From assembly GCA_021731815.1 (NCBI GenBank), contig JAKFWO010000048.1, positions 1 through 51,533 of the forward strand: a DNA stretch of 51,533 nucleotides. The letters are read 5' to 3'. This stretch comes from Hyphomonadaceae bacterium. GTDB taxonomy: Bacteria > Pseudomonadota > Alphaproteobacteria > Caulobacterales > Aquidulcibacteraceae. Shown here piece by piece: positions 26,594 to 34,643 of this stretch. A program made the translations under genes and the position numbers. Positions within the stretch are counted from its first letter, which is position 1. Every line of letters begins with the position of its first letter. The notes under the pieces are model-generated. The model was not told where the DNA came from, did not search any database, and saw nothing but the letters and a program-made list of their open reading frames with translations.

Positions 26594-27033
26594 TCCAGAG
26601 CGGTTTTGATTAAATTCTCGTATTATAAATGTTGAGCAGGCATTGTTTTTCATATTACTGTCTTATTTATTATATAAATATACTGACATTGTACAAAACT
26701 AGATTTATGCTTGCCAGGTGCAGAATTGATTTTGTTGCGCGCGGCCCTGTTTGTCGGTTGTGACTGGATTTACGTCAATTGCCTTTATGGACAGACCGGG
26801 CTCTGGCGTCCAGACTGTCGTCAATGATCTCAGCGGTGAATATCAGGCATCGGTGGGGGAAATGCCCATTGCGGGACAAACCCATGCGGGAGGACGAGAT
26901 ATCCTGAATTGAAGACGAATGAGCAAGGTTTTCAATGATCTGCATTCGTGCAGGTAGAATCCCTGCGTTGAGCGGGGGAGCGCGGCTCACACCCCCTCGC
27001 CGTGAAATCATGTTTGCTGATCCGGTTCGAGGC
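26594..27033. other. 440-bp AT-rich gap between gltB and moeB
   Basis: This convergent intergenic region is strikingly AT-rich from about 26600 to 26740. It contains an inverted repeat TATTTAT-tat-ATAAATA (26664-26680) and a TTGTACAA palindrome (26689-26696). It looks promoter-like, yet no clear gene lies downstream on the + strand before 27865. A 41-codon open frame (26787-26912, +) and a 78-codon one on the other strand (26775-27011) are present; neither has a recognisable product or ribosome site. Confidence 0.5.
26787..26912 (+). CDS. Possible small protein of 41 residues, unproven
   Basis: A short open frame starts MDRPGSGVQTVVNDLSGEYQ and ends in GGRDILN. Its composition is hydrophilic and protein-like, and it lies downstream of the AT-rich promoter-like block at 26600-26740. 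There is no good Shine-Dalgarno site before the ATG, and no family is recognised. It may be a real small protein, a remnant of a lost gene, or chance. Confidence 0.2.
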   Translation: MDRPGSGVQTVVNDLSGEYQASVGEMPIAGQTHAGGRDILN

Positions 27034-27810
27034 CTAATCTGGTGTCAGGCAAACAGGGCACTCGGGATCCGGACGCAAGCGGGCAATGTGCGTCTCCATA
27101 CTCAACGCATTGAGAAACATCACACGGCCAATCAGGCTTTCGCCGGCACCGGTGACGAGCTTTATGGCCTCGAGCGCCATCAGGGTTCCGATCACGCCGG
27201 TCAGCGCCCCCACCACGCCGTCACGCGCGCAGAATTCGGCCTCTTCGGGAATTTCCGGAACAAGGCATTGATAGCAGGGTGATCTTTCTTCCCCGCGAGG
27301 CAAAGCCCGCCCGGACGCGAAAGTGGCGATCTGGCCGTCCCATCTTCCGACCGCTCCCGAGACAAGAATTTTTCCCAACCGGTGGGCAGCGGCGTTGACC
27401 ACATGGCGCGTCGCGAAAGTGTCGCTGCCATCGAGGACGAGATCGCAATCACCAAGCAAGTCGGCCGCGTTGCTGTCGTCGAGAGCGCTTGCATGGGCTT
27501 CGATCATCAGTGTCGGATTGAGTGCGCGCGCCGCTTCGGCCGAGATCTGCGCCTTTTCCGCACCGATATCGGCAGTGCGATAGATCACCTGGCGCTGGAG
27601 ATTGGACAGGCTGACCCGGTCAGGATCGATGACCCGGATGAAGCCGATGCCGGCCGCCGCGAGATAAAGCAGTGCCGGGGCTCCGAGCCCGCCCGCGCCC
27701 ACCAGCGCGATCCGCGCCGCGGCGAGCTTTTTCTGTCCCGGCCCGCCGATCTCTTTCAGCAGCAGATGGCGGGAATAGCGCTCGACATAATCATTGGACA
27801 AGTGTGACAC
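27034..27810 (-). CDS. moeB: Molybdopterin-synthase adenylyltransferase MoeB (ThiF/HesA family)
   Basis: A 258-residue E1-like enzyme that adenylates the C-terminus of MoaD in molybdenum-cofactor synthesis. It has the nucleotide-binding GAGGLG (38-43), the DRVSLSNLQRQ segment (64-74), and zinc ligands Cys179-x2-Cys182 and Cys251-x2-Cys254. There is no C-terminal rhodanese domain. No molybdenum-cofactor gene is adjacent, so a role in thiamine (ThiF) or another sulfur-carrier pathway cannot be excluded. The start is GTG. It diverges from the RyR-domain gene with 54 bp between the starts, which must hold both promoters. Confidence 0.88.
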   Translation of the reverse strand: MSHLSNDYVERYSRHLLLKEIGGPGQKKLAAARIALVGAGGLGAPALLYLAAAGIGFIRVIDPDRVSLSNLQRQVIYRTADIGAEKAQISAEAARALNPTLMIEAHASALDDSNAADLLGDCDLVLDGSDTFATRHVVNAAAHRLGKILVSGAVGRWDGQIATFASGRALPRGEERSPCYQCLVPEIPEEAEFCARDGVVGALTGVIGTLMALEAIKLVTGAGESLIGRVMFLNALSMETHIARLRPDPECPVCLTPD

Positions 27811-27864
27811 CAGCTCTCATCATGACCCCTCCCATCGATACAATTCCGGAAAGCGATACCGGAC

Positions 27865-28215
27865 ATGGTCCATTCTCAGGAAATTGAAAAGATCGCACGG
27901 ACCGTGCATGAAGCATTGCGCGCATGGGCCGCGGCCAATGGGCAGGTGCCGTATCCTGCCTGGCGCAGGGCACCAAAATGGATGAAGGATTCCTCGATCG
28001 AGAGCGTTCGCTACGTCCTCGAAAACCCGAAAGCTCAGGCGTCGGCCCAGCATGATCAATGGATGGCACAAAAAATCCGGGACGGTTGGAGATTCGGTGA
28101 AGTCAAGGATGCGGATAAAAAAACCCACCCCCTGCTGATTCCATATGAACAATTGCCTGAAATTGAGCGCAAGAAGGATGCATTGTTGAACGCAACAGTA
28201 CTGGCACTCGCGTGA
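27865..28215 (+). CDS. Stand-alone RyR-domain protein
   Basis: A 116-residue protein made almost wholly of a RyR (ryanodine-receptor repeat) domain. The signature is QHDQWMAQKIRDGWRFG (62-78), KTHPLLIPYEQLP (86-98) and a final DALLNATVLAL helix (105-115), preceded by HEALRAW and a WMKDSSIESVRYVLENP segment. From memory, single-domain proteins of this type occur in many bacteria and tailed phages, with no settled function. The gene has GGAAAG about 11 nt before the ATG. It is divergent from moeB and converges, with only 19 bp between stops, on a membrane protein that ends in a similar module. I infer a shared ligand or pathway. Confidence 0.82.
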   Translation: MVHSQEIEKIARTVHEALRAWAAANGQVPYPAWRRAPKWMKDSSIESVRYVLENPKAQASAQHDQWMAQKIRDGWRFGEVKDADKKTHPLLIPYEQLPEIERKKDALLNATVLALA

Positions 28216-28234
28216 ACACAAGAACACAACGCGG

Positions 28235-29968
28235 TTATTTTCCTGCTTTTTCCCCTCGTGGCTTGTTTTCATGCAAGGCCTTGTCGAGGGTCCTGATCGA
28301 GTCGAAATCATATTTCTGCGTATCTGAGTCCAGCGCGGCAAAATCGACGAGATCGGGATGGACCCGGTTGGCATTGTCCCGCACCACACCATGGCGCCAG
28401 CCATTCCAGCGCCGTTCGGCATTCCAGCGCACATGTTCGAGTTCTGCGAGTTTCGGGTGCAGGTCTTCGGTCACCAGGGAGATATCCTGCGGCAATTTCG
28501 GCAGATCTGGTTTTCCCCGCCACAGGGTCGGGTCGACGCCCGCGAAAGCCAGCTTGGCGGGGATATGTTTCACGACCGACCGATTGGAAATTCGATAAGT
28601 TTCTTTGAGCCTCGCCCATTCCTCGACCGCCGCTTTCCTGCCTGACGGCCCCCCCATCGGAGGTGTCGATCTCAGATATTGATAGTGATAGTCGCGGGCG
28701 GTGGCGTCTGCCGGGTGCTCGCCGAACGCAAACTCCGCAATCATCCGCCCGAAAGCGCCGCCGAAAGTCCCAAAGGGAATGATTCCGTCTTCGGGCACCG
28801 GGTCCATTGTCCGGTTTTGGGGATTCACTCCGGCGTCAACCCGGCTGAAGGCATTGGCCGCGGCCGACAACCAGACATGAATTGGGGTTGTGGCTGCGTT
28901 GAGATTACGCAATTGTGCCCGGACCCGCTCGAGGGTGCGCAGGGATTCATCTTCGTCCTCGAGACAGATATAAACCGCCCCCGGGCCCCGACTGACCAGG
29001 GAATTCACTGCGGCTCCGAGTCCGGTTTCTGCCGTCTGTTCGGAGAAGGGTTCGATCGCGCAGGTCTGCCCGATCTCGGGCACATGGGTGTTGAGGGCGC
29101 GGATGAGGCCATCCGCCCCGGAGCCAACCAGCGAAATCCGGGGAAGCGCGTGTGCGCTCACCACGCAATTCACTGCCAGATCCCAGATGACGGCTTCGGC
29201 GAGAGGACCGGTCCCCACAATGAGTGCAGCCAATTGCGGGCGGAATTTCTGTCCCTCGTCAAGGAAAGGCGGATGGGTGATGTGATGGGCGCGTATCGCG
29301 AGCCGTGGTAGCGACTCTACAGTAAAGGTCGCCACCTCCAGCCGATCGAGCCAGGCACTCGCCGATAAATGATCGGAAACCAGCGCGAAAATCCGGGCAT
29401 GAGGCTCGAGCAGATGCAGGTCCATTGCGTGCTGAAGGGTTTCAGCATCGGACTTTTCCATGATGAACGCGTGGGTCGCACCCACGCCATATTCCCGAAT
29501 AAAGTCGCCCTTGCGGTCGATATCCTCCCACGGCAGCGTCGTTAACTTACCTGATTTGTTAAACCCGTCGGCCCCCAGATGCAGCACGCATTTCCCGCGC
29601 TGGCTGGCAAATTCGGCGATCGCTTCGGCGAGCGGATGCCCGCCAATGACCAGCCCGATTCGTCGGCTGGCGCGCGCCCGCAGACGGATGATCATATCCC
29701 CGACGGCCAATAGCACTGCCCAGGCCGCCAGCAGCAAGGCGGTGACAAATCCCAGCCAGCGCACAATATGCAGCATTGGCCGGTCAAGATCCCCGATATC
29801 GCGATAGGTCTCGCTGAGCCCGAACGCCATGAACGAGTAATACAGGGCATCGGAAAAGGATTTTCCGTAAATCATCCATTCCCGGGTGCCGAGCACAAGC
29901 GTGCCCAGGGCTCCCAGCATCGCCAGAAAGAACAGTCTCCTTGGCAGGCTTTTTCGGCTCTGGTTCAT
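28235..29968 (-). CDS. Channel-like membrane protein with two Rossmann/RCK-like domains and a C-terminal RyR-like domain
   Basis: A 577-residue protein. Residues 11-27 form a membrane helix, 37-55 (SFSDALYYSFMAFGLSETY) sit where a pore loop would be, and 64-93 form a second membrane helix: a two-TM channel layout. The pore-like segment lacks the TVGYG potassium filter. Two NAD-binding-like folds follow, starting at RIGLVIGGHPLAEA (103-116) and AALIVGTGPLAEAV (247-260), resembling TrkA-N/RCK domains. Residues 447-477 and 508-565 (EHVRWNAERRWNGWRHG, VHPDLVDFAALD) match the RyR pattern. A ligand-gated ion channel or a membrane-bound NAD/nucleotide sensor is inferred. cysK lies 74 bp upstream on the same strand. 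Confidence 0.72.
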   Translation of the reverse strand: MNQSRKSLPRRLFFLAMLGALGTLVLGTREWMIYGKSFSDALYYSFMAFGLSETYRDIGDLDRPMLHIVRWLGFVTALLLAAWAVLLAVGDMIIRLRARASRRIGLVIGGHPLAEAIAEFASQRGKCVLHLGADGFNKSGKLTTLPWEDIDRKGDFIREYGVGATHAFIMEKSDAETLQHAMDLHLLEPHARIFALVSDHLSASAWLDRLEVATFTVESLPRLAIRAHHITHPPFLDEGQKFRPQLAALIVGTGPLAEAVIWDLAVNCVVSAHALPRISLVGSGADGLIRALNTHVPEIGQTCAIEPFSEQTAETGLGAAVNSLVSRGPGAVYICLEDEDESLRTLERVRAQLRNLNAATTPIHVWLSAAANAFSRVDAGVNPQNRTMDPVPEDGIIPFGTFGGAFGRMIAEFAFGEHPADATARDYHYQYLRSTPPMGGPSGRKAAVEEWARLKETYRISNRSVVKHIPAKLAFAGVDPTLWRGKPDLPKLPQDISLVTEDLHPKLAELEHVRWNAERRWNGWRHGVVRDNANRVHPDLVDFAALDSDTQKYDFDSIRTLDKALHENKPRGEKAGK

Positions 29969-30042
29969 TGCGGGATTTCCAGCAGCGTGGAGAAAACAAT
30001 CCGATCAAGGTCGCAGCGCGGCTGCGATGCGGCGGGTCCTTT

Positions 30043-31002
30043 TTACAATCCCTCGAACAGAGCCGACGAGATATAACGCTCCGCGAAGCTTGGCACAATA
30101 ACCACGATCCGCTTGCCCGCCATTTCCGGTCGCTGTCCGACTCTTACCGCCGCCCACAGGGCGGCCCCGGTGGAGATTCCGCCGGGCAGGCCCTCGATCC
30201 GCGCCGCCTCTCGTGCCATGGCAATGGCTTCTGCCTGCGGACAGCGGATAATCTCGTCATAGATGGCGATATCGAGGATCTCGGGCACGAAGCCCGCCCC
30301 GATCCCCTGGATCTTGTGCGGTCCGGGCGTTCCGCCTGACAGGATCGGGCTCTCATCGGGCTCGACTGCGACGATTCGCAATTCCGGCAGGCGTGGTTTC
30401 AGCGTCTGGCCCACACCGGTGATGGTCCCGCCCGTTCCGATCCCCGCGATGAAGACATCGAGCCTGCCGCCGGTATCGTTCCAGATTTCCTCGGCCGTGG
30501 TGCGGCGATGAATGTCGGGATTGGCGGGATTGGCAAATTGCTGGGGCATGACCGCCCCCGGTGTTTCGGCAAGCAACGCCTGGGCGCGCTCGACCGCGCC
30601 CTTCATGCCGAGGGCGGCCGGGGTCAGCACCAGTTCCGCCCCGAACAGAGCCAGCATCTTGCGGCGCTCGATCGACACCGATTCGGGCATGGTAATGATC
30701 AGGCGATAGCCGCGCGCGGCGGCCGCAAAGGCCAGGCCAATCCCGGTATTGCCCGATGTGGGCTCGATCATCACGCCGCCAGGCTGAAGCTGGCCGGTGG
30801 CCTCGAGCATGTCGATCATCGCTACGCCGATCCGGTCCTTGACCGAGGCAATCGGATTGAAAAATTCGAGCTTGGCAAGGATTTCGGCACCCGATCCTTT
30901 GGCCCGTTCAAGGCGATTCAGGCGGACCAGCGGCGTATCGCCAATGGTTTCCTCGATCGATTGATAGAGATGGCCGCGGCCGGGCTTGCCATGGGGGATC
31001 AC
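30043..31002 (-). CDS. cysK: Cysteine synthase A (O-acetylserine sulfhydrylase)
   Basis: A 319-residue fold-type II PLP enzyme that makes cysteine from O-acetylserine and sulfide. The PLP lysine is Lys55 in NPIASVKDRIG; the cofactor loop PTSGNTGIGLA covers 81-91 and the phosphate-binding GIGTGGTITG follows. The start is GTG with AGGAGA about 6 nt upstream. It lies upstream of the channel-like gene on the same strand with a 74-bp spacer, so co-transcription is possible but not shown. CysK rather than CysM is favoured by motif and length. Confidence 0.94.
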   Translation of the reverse strand: MIPHGKPGRGHLYQSIEETIGDTPLVRLNRLERAKGSGAEILAKLEFFNPIASVKDRIGVAMIDMLEATGQLQPGGVMIEPTSGNTGIGLAFAAAARGYRLIITMPESVSIERRKMLALFGAELVLTPAALGMKGAVERAQALLAETPGAVMPQQFANPANPDIHRRTTAEEIWNDTGGRLDVFIAGIGTGGTITGVGQTLKPRLPELRIVAVEPDESPILSGGTPGPHKIQGIGAGFVPEILDIAIYDEIIRCPQAEAIAMAREAARIEGLPGGISTGAALWAAVRVGQRPEMAGKRIVVIVPSFAERYISSALFEGL

Positions 31003-31152
31003 GGGATTCTCCTGAAAACGGCTTGGGTCCTGATCAGAGGGCGGGGACAGGATCCGGGGGCCGAACCAATATTGTTATCCGAGGATCAGATAATCGACGG
31101 CGATGCCAGCGTCACGTCGAAAATCCCCTGGTGCTAACAGGTCGCGACGGCC

Positions 31153-32151
31153 TTACCCCACCTCGACCACGATCTTGCCGAGTGCGCGGCGCTCGGCCAA
31201 TGCCCTGATGGCAGATCCGCCCTCGGCGAGGGAAAAGCGTGCCGAGACATGGGGCTTGATCTTTCCCGCGGCATAGAGATCCAGCAATTCGCGGACATAA
31301 AGGGCGTTCTGCGCCGGGTCGCGGGCGACGAATGCACCCCAGAACACGCCCATGACATTGCAACTTTTCAGCAAGGTGAGATTGAGCGGCAATTTGGGGA
31401 TCCCGGCCGGGAAGCCGACGACCAGAAACCGGCCCTCCCACGCGATTGCGCGCAAGGCAGCCTCGGTATAATCGCCACCGACAGGATCATAGATGACATC
31501 TGCACCCGCCCCATTGGTCGCGGCCTTGATGGCATCGGTGAAGGCGCGGGCGTCCTCCTTGCCGAACGCGCCGGACGGATAGAGCACGCCCGCATCGGCA
31601 CCCCTTGCGCGCGCGAGTTCGAGCTTTTCCGGGCTCGAGGCCGCCGCGATCACCCGCGCGCCCATTGCCTTGCCAAGCTCCACCGCCGCCAGCCCCACGC
31701 CGCCAGCCGCCCCGAGTACGAGAAGCTGCTCGCCCGCCTGAAGCTTTGCCCGGTCGCGCAGCGCATAATGAGACGTGCCATAGGTCATGATGAAGGCGGC
31801 CCCTTCGTCAAACCCCATGGAAGAGGGCATGGGAATAAGGCGCGCGGCATCGACCGCCACCAATTCCGCCATGGCACCCCAGCCGGTGGAGGCGATGACC
31901 CGGTCTCCGATCGTGAATCCCCCGACATCGGCCCCGATTGCGGTGATGATGCCCGCCAGTTCCCCGCCGGGCGCAAAGGGCCGCGCGGGCTTGAACTGGT
32001 ATTTGTCCTCGATGATCAGTGAATCAGGAAAATTCACCCCGATCGCCTTCACCGCGATCATCACGCCACCCGGGGACAGTTCCGGTGCAGGCAGGTCTTC
32101 CAGCACCAGCGTTTCAGGGCCACCGGGCGCGCGGCTTAACAGGGCTTTCAT
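31153..32151 (-). CDS. Zinc-independent NADPH:quinone oxidoreductase (MDR family)
   Basis: A 332-residue medium-chain dehydrogenase/reductase without the zinc ligands of alcohol dehydrogenases. It shows VKAIGVNFPDSLIIEDKYQ, FAPGGELAGIITAIG, then the cofactor motif LVLGAAGGVGLAAVELGKAM, as in quinone oxidoreductase-like proteins. The substrate could be a quinone or an enoyl compound. The ATG at 32151 is preferred because MKALLSRAPGGPETL is the usual N-terminus; the longer frame would run toward the tRNA gene upstream. It appears monocistronic. Confidence 0.88.
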   Translation of the reverse strand: MKALLSRAPGGPETLVLEDLPAPELSPGGVMIAVKAIGVNFPDSLIIEDKYQFKPARPFAPGGELAGIITAIGADVGGFTIGDRVIASTGWGAMAELVAVDAARLIPMPSSMGFDEGAAFIMTYGTSHYALRDRAKLQAGEQLLVLGAAGGVGLAAVELGKAMGARVIAAASSPEKLELARARGADAGVLYPSGAFGKEDARAFTDAIKAATNGAGADVIYDPVGGDYTEAALRAIAWEGRFLVVGFPAGIPKLPLNLTLLKSCNVMGVFWGAFVARDPAQNALYVRELLDLYAAGKIKPHVSARFSLAEGGSAIRALAERRALGKIVVEVG

Positions 32152-32234
32152 CGGGGTTCCTCGATCTGGCGGGGCCGCGCGCATGCACGCAAGCCCGAAC
32201 GGCATGACAGCGAAGAGACGCCGCCGGCGAAACA

Positions 32235-32310
32235 TGGTGGGCGGTGACGGGTTCGAACCGCCGACCTACTGGGTGTAAACCAGCCGCTCTCCCGGCTGAG
32301 CTAACCGCCC
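32235..32310 (-). tRNA. tRNA-Val (anticodon TAC)
   Basis: On the minus strand the acceptor GGGCGGT (32310-32304) pairs with ACCGCCC (32245-32239). The anticodon loop within CTGGTTTACACCCAG shows TAC, the T arm contains GGTTCGAACC, and the discriminator A is followed by an encoded CCA (32237-32235). Confidence 0.95.
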
Positions 32311-32387
32311 GAAGGGAAAATGTGTTGGGCGGGCGCGCCCGAAAGTCAAGCCTGCGATCGGCGTCCCTCTCGTGGAATCTGCCCGGA

Positions 32388-33026
32388 TCAGACGGTTCCC
32401 GTCCGAAGGGCGGAAGCCCCTTTCGCCCGCTCGGTGATATGGACCCAATCGCTCCCCGCGATCGCGGCATCGGTCGCGATCCATGAACCACCGACACAGA
32501 CCACATTGACGAGCGCGAGATAGCCGGGGGCACCGATCGCATCGATCCCGCCGGTGGGGCAGAAGCGCAGATCGGGGAGGGGGCCGGACAAAGAGCGCAA
32601 AAGCGCCTTGCCACCCGCGGCTTCAGCCGGAAACAGCTTGAGAAAGCTGAATCCCCATTCGCGCGCCTGCATGGCTTCCGATGCGGTGGCCACTCCCGGC
32701 AGCAGGGGCGCGCCCATTTCGTCGGCGGCGCGCGCAAGATTGCCGGTCAGGCCTGGGCTGACGAGAAAGCCGGCCCCTGCGGCGGCGGCGGCCTCGCCAT
32801 CCTGAGGCGCGAGCACGGTCCCCGCCCCGAGGATCATTTCGGGCACCTCCCCGGCAATCCGGCGGATCGCTTCCAGTGCGGCCGGCGTGCGCAGGGTCAC
32901 TTCGATGGCACTGACACCGCCCGCCAGCAATGCCCGGGCGAGGGGAACCGCGCGCGCAGAATCGGCGATGGTCACCACCGGCATGACCGGATTGCGGCGG
33001 AGAAGATCCGGGAGTGTGGTGGTCAT
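32388..33026 (-). CDS. eda: KDPG/KHG aldolase
   Basis: A 212-residue class I aldolase that splits 2-keto-3-deoxy-6-phosphogluconate to pyruvate and glyceraldehyde-3-phosphate in the Entner-Doudoroff pathway. The active-site Glu42 in IEVTLRT and the Schiff-base Lys130 in FLKLFPAE are both present with family spacing; CPTGGI and GGSW motifs follow. The ATG at 33026 starts the conserved region. An exact 17-bp duplication lies 15 bp upstream. No edd or zwf gene is nearby. Confidence 0.95.
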   Translation of the reverse strand: MTTTLPDLLRRNPVMPVVTIADSARAVPLARALLAGGVSAIEVTLRTPAALEAIRRIAGEVPEMILGAGTVLAPQDGEAAAAAGAGFLVSPGLTGNLARAADEMGAPLLPGVATASEAMQAREWGFSFLKLFPAEAAGGKALLRSLSGPLPDLRFCPTGGIDAIGAPGYLALVNVVCVGGSWIATDAAIAGSDWVHITERAKGASALRTGTV

Positions 33027-33040
33027 GATATTTCGGCTTT

Positions 33041-33074
33041 CGTGGCTGAAAACGGGACGTGGCTGAAAACGGGA
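33041..33074. repeat. 17-bp exact tandem duplication
   Basis: cgtggctgaaaacggga occurs twice without a gap (33041-33057 and 33058-33074), in the leader of eda (minus strand). Confidence 0.95.
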
Positions 33075-33172
33075 ATCGAAAAGACACAAACAGAACCAGT
33101 GGATGTCCCGCACCACGCCCCGGAGGCTCCTGATATCCCGGGCTCAGGAATCCGGGGTCGCGGACCGAAAAC

Positions 33173-33955
33173 TCAATCCTCGTCGTCGAAATCCTCTTCC
33201 GCGATTTCAACCGGATCCTCAATCTCCTCGGTCTCGGCGGAAGCGAGTGCCGCCGCGCGCAGAGCGGCCGCACCCGGTTTCGCCCGCCCGCGCGACACCA
33301 GTTGCGGGGGTGTGACTTCATTGAGCCGGCGGTCGAGATAAGAGCCGGAATGTTCGATCACCTTGTCCAGATGATTTTCGAAGAAATGATTGGCCCCTTC
33401 GATCGCCTGACGCTCCACGATGATATGCTTCTGGGTGCGGATCTTTTGAATGGCGCGCTCGACATGATGGGGTGGTGCCACCTTGTCCTCGGTCCCGTAA
33501 ATAATGATCCCCGAGGACGGGCAGGGCGCAAGAAAGCTCAGATCATAATGATTGGCGGGCGGCGATACCGAGATGAAGCCATCGATCTCGGGCCGGCGCA
33601 TCAGCAATTGCAACCCGATCCATGCCCCGAAGGAATGTCCCGCCACCCAGCAGGCGCGCGCATCCGCGTTCAGGCTTTGAAGATAATCGAGTGCGGTTGC
33701 AGCATCCGACAATTCGCCCTGGCCGTTGTCGAACACTCCCTGGCTCCGCCCGACACCGCGAAAATTGAATCGCAGCACGCCAAAGCCGCGGCTGGCGAAA
33801 ACCTGGGACAAGCCAACCGTCACCCGGTCGAGCATGGATCCCCCGGCGCGCGGATGGGCGTGCAGCATCAGCGCGATCGGCGCATTCTCGCTCTTGCCCG
33901 GAGTGTAACGGCCTTCCATGCGACCGGCCGGCCCGGCAAAGATGACTTCTGGCAT
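33173..33955 (-). CDS. Alpha/beta hydrolase
   Basis: A 260-residue serine hydrolase of the dienelactone-hydrolase/CocE-like small type. The oxyanion region LHAHPRAGGS is at 31-40, FRGVGRSQG at 65-73, the nucleophile elbow GHSFG at 106-110 (Ser108), an acid in YGTEDKVAPP and the catalytic His in EGANHFFENH. The last 25 residues are very acidic and likely disordered. The gene is divergent from iscR, a neighbour pair I recall from other alphaproteobacteria. The substrate is unknown. Confidence 0.88.
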   Translation of the reverse strand: MPEVIFAGPAGRMEGRYTPGKSENAPIALMLHAHPRAGGSMLDRVTVGLSQVFASRGFGVLRFNFRGVGRSQGVFDNGQGELSDAATALDYLQSLNADARACWVAGHSFGAWIGLQLLMRRPEIDGFISVSPPANHYDLSFLAPCPSSGIIIYGTEDKVAPPHHVERAIQKIRTQKHIIVERQAIEGANHFFENHLDKVIEHSGSYLDRRLNEVTPPQLVSRGRAKPGAAALRAAALASAETEEIEDPVEIAEEDFDDED

Positions 33956-34002
33956 TCATGACCCTTTTGACAAACATTTTCGTGACGCCAATGGGCGCCG
34001 GA

Positions 34003-34035
34003 ATAGTTGACTTTCCTGCTTGGTTTTCCTATTTC
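34003..34035 (+). promoter_or_regulatory. Candidate iscR/suf promoter with an IscR half-site
   Basis: TTGACT (34007-34012) and TATTTC (34030-34035) are separated by 17 bp. The -35 hexamer lies inside ATAGTTGACT (34003-34012), which fits the left half of the E. coli type-1 IscR site (ATASYYGACT) at every position; the right half is not evident. Autorepression by IscR is inferred. Confidence 0.5.
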
Positions 34036-34181
34036 GGCCACAGGCGCAATACAACAGCGCTGCAAAAAATGTGCGTTCCTCCAATTAGCACATGCCGGGC
34101 CAGAGAATCGAGCGTCTTGCGAAGCGCAGATTCCCGGGGCGGTCAGCAATTGTGGTTTTGCTCACAGGAAAGGCGATCATC

Positions 34182-34643
34182 ATGAAGCTCGGCACCAAAG
34201 GCCGCTACGCAGTGATGGCGCTCGCCGATATTGCCCAGGCTGGCGATTCGCGTCCCGTCGTGCTGGCCGACATCGCCGGGCGGCAGGACATTTCGCTGTC
34301 TTATCTTGAGCAATTATTTTCCCGCCTGCGCCAGAGTGGCATTGTCGAAAGCGTCCGCGGGCCCGGCGGGGGCTATCGTCTGGCGCGACCGGCCGCCGAA
34401 ATTCCGCTGGCCGCTGTCATCCTCGCGGTTGACGAGCCAGTGGAAACCACACGCTGCGCGCCGGCCTCGCGTCTGGGATGCACGCACAAGACCGCACGCT
34501 GTGCCACCCATGATTTATGGGTGTCGCTGCGGATGCATATTTTTGCCTTTCTCGAGAGGATTTCGCTCGCCGATGTCGTGGAGGGCCGTGTGGGGGATCT
34601 GGGGACCGACCCGGACCTGCTGGCCCCCGGTATGTGTCCATGA
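34182..34643 (+). CDS. iscR: Rrf2-family Fe-S regulator IscR
   Basis: A 153-residue winged-helix regulator that senses Fe-S status. The N-terminal helix-turn-helix covers about 1-70 (KLGTKGRYAVMALADIAQ, SGIVESVRGPGGGYRLARP). The cluster ligands are Cys92, Cys100, Cys107 and His110, closely matching Cys92/98/104 and His107 of E. coli IscR, so it probably binds [2Fe-2S]. AGGAAAGG lies 8 nt before the ATG. Its stop overlaps the desulfurase start by four bases, making it the first gene of the SUF operon. Confidence 0.94.
   Translation: MKLGTKGRYAVMALADIAQAGDSRPVVLADIAGRQDISLSYLEQLFSRLRQSGIVESVRGPGGGYRLARPAAEIPLAAVILAVDEPVETTRCAPASRLGCTHKTARCATHDLWVSLRMHIFAFLERISLADVVEGRVGDLGTDPDLLAPGMCP

Noticed and set aside
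26775-27011. A 78-codon minus-strand frame in the gltB-moeB gap
   Set aside because: No recognisable domain and low-quality composition; it overlaps the 41-codon plus-strand frame, and neither is convincing.
27034-27810. MoeB-like E1 enzyme as part of a defence (CBASS or Bil-like) system with the RyR genes
   Set aside because: It has the intact zinc cysteines and length of housekeeping MoeB, and there is no E2, JAB protease or cyclase gene nearby.
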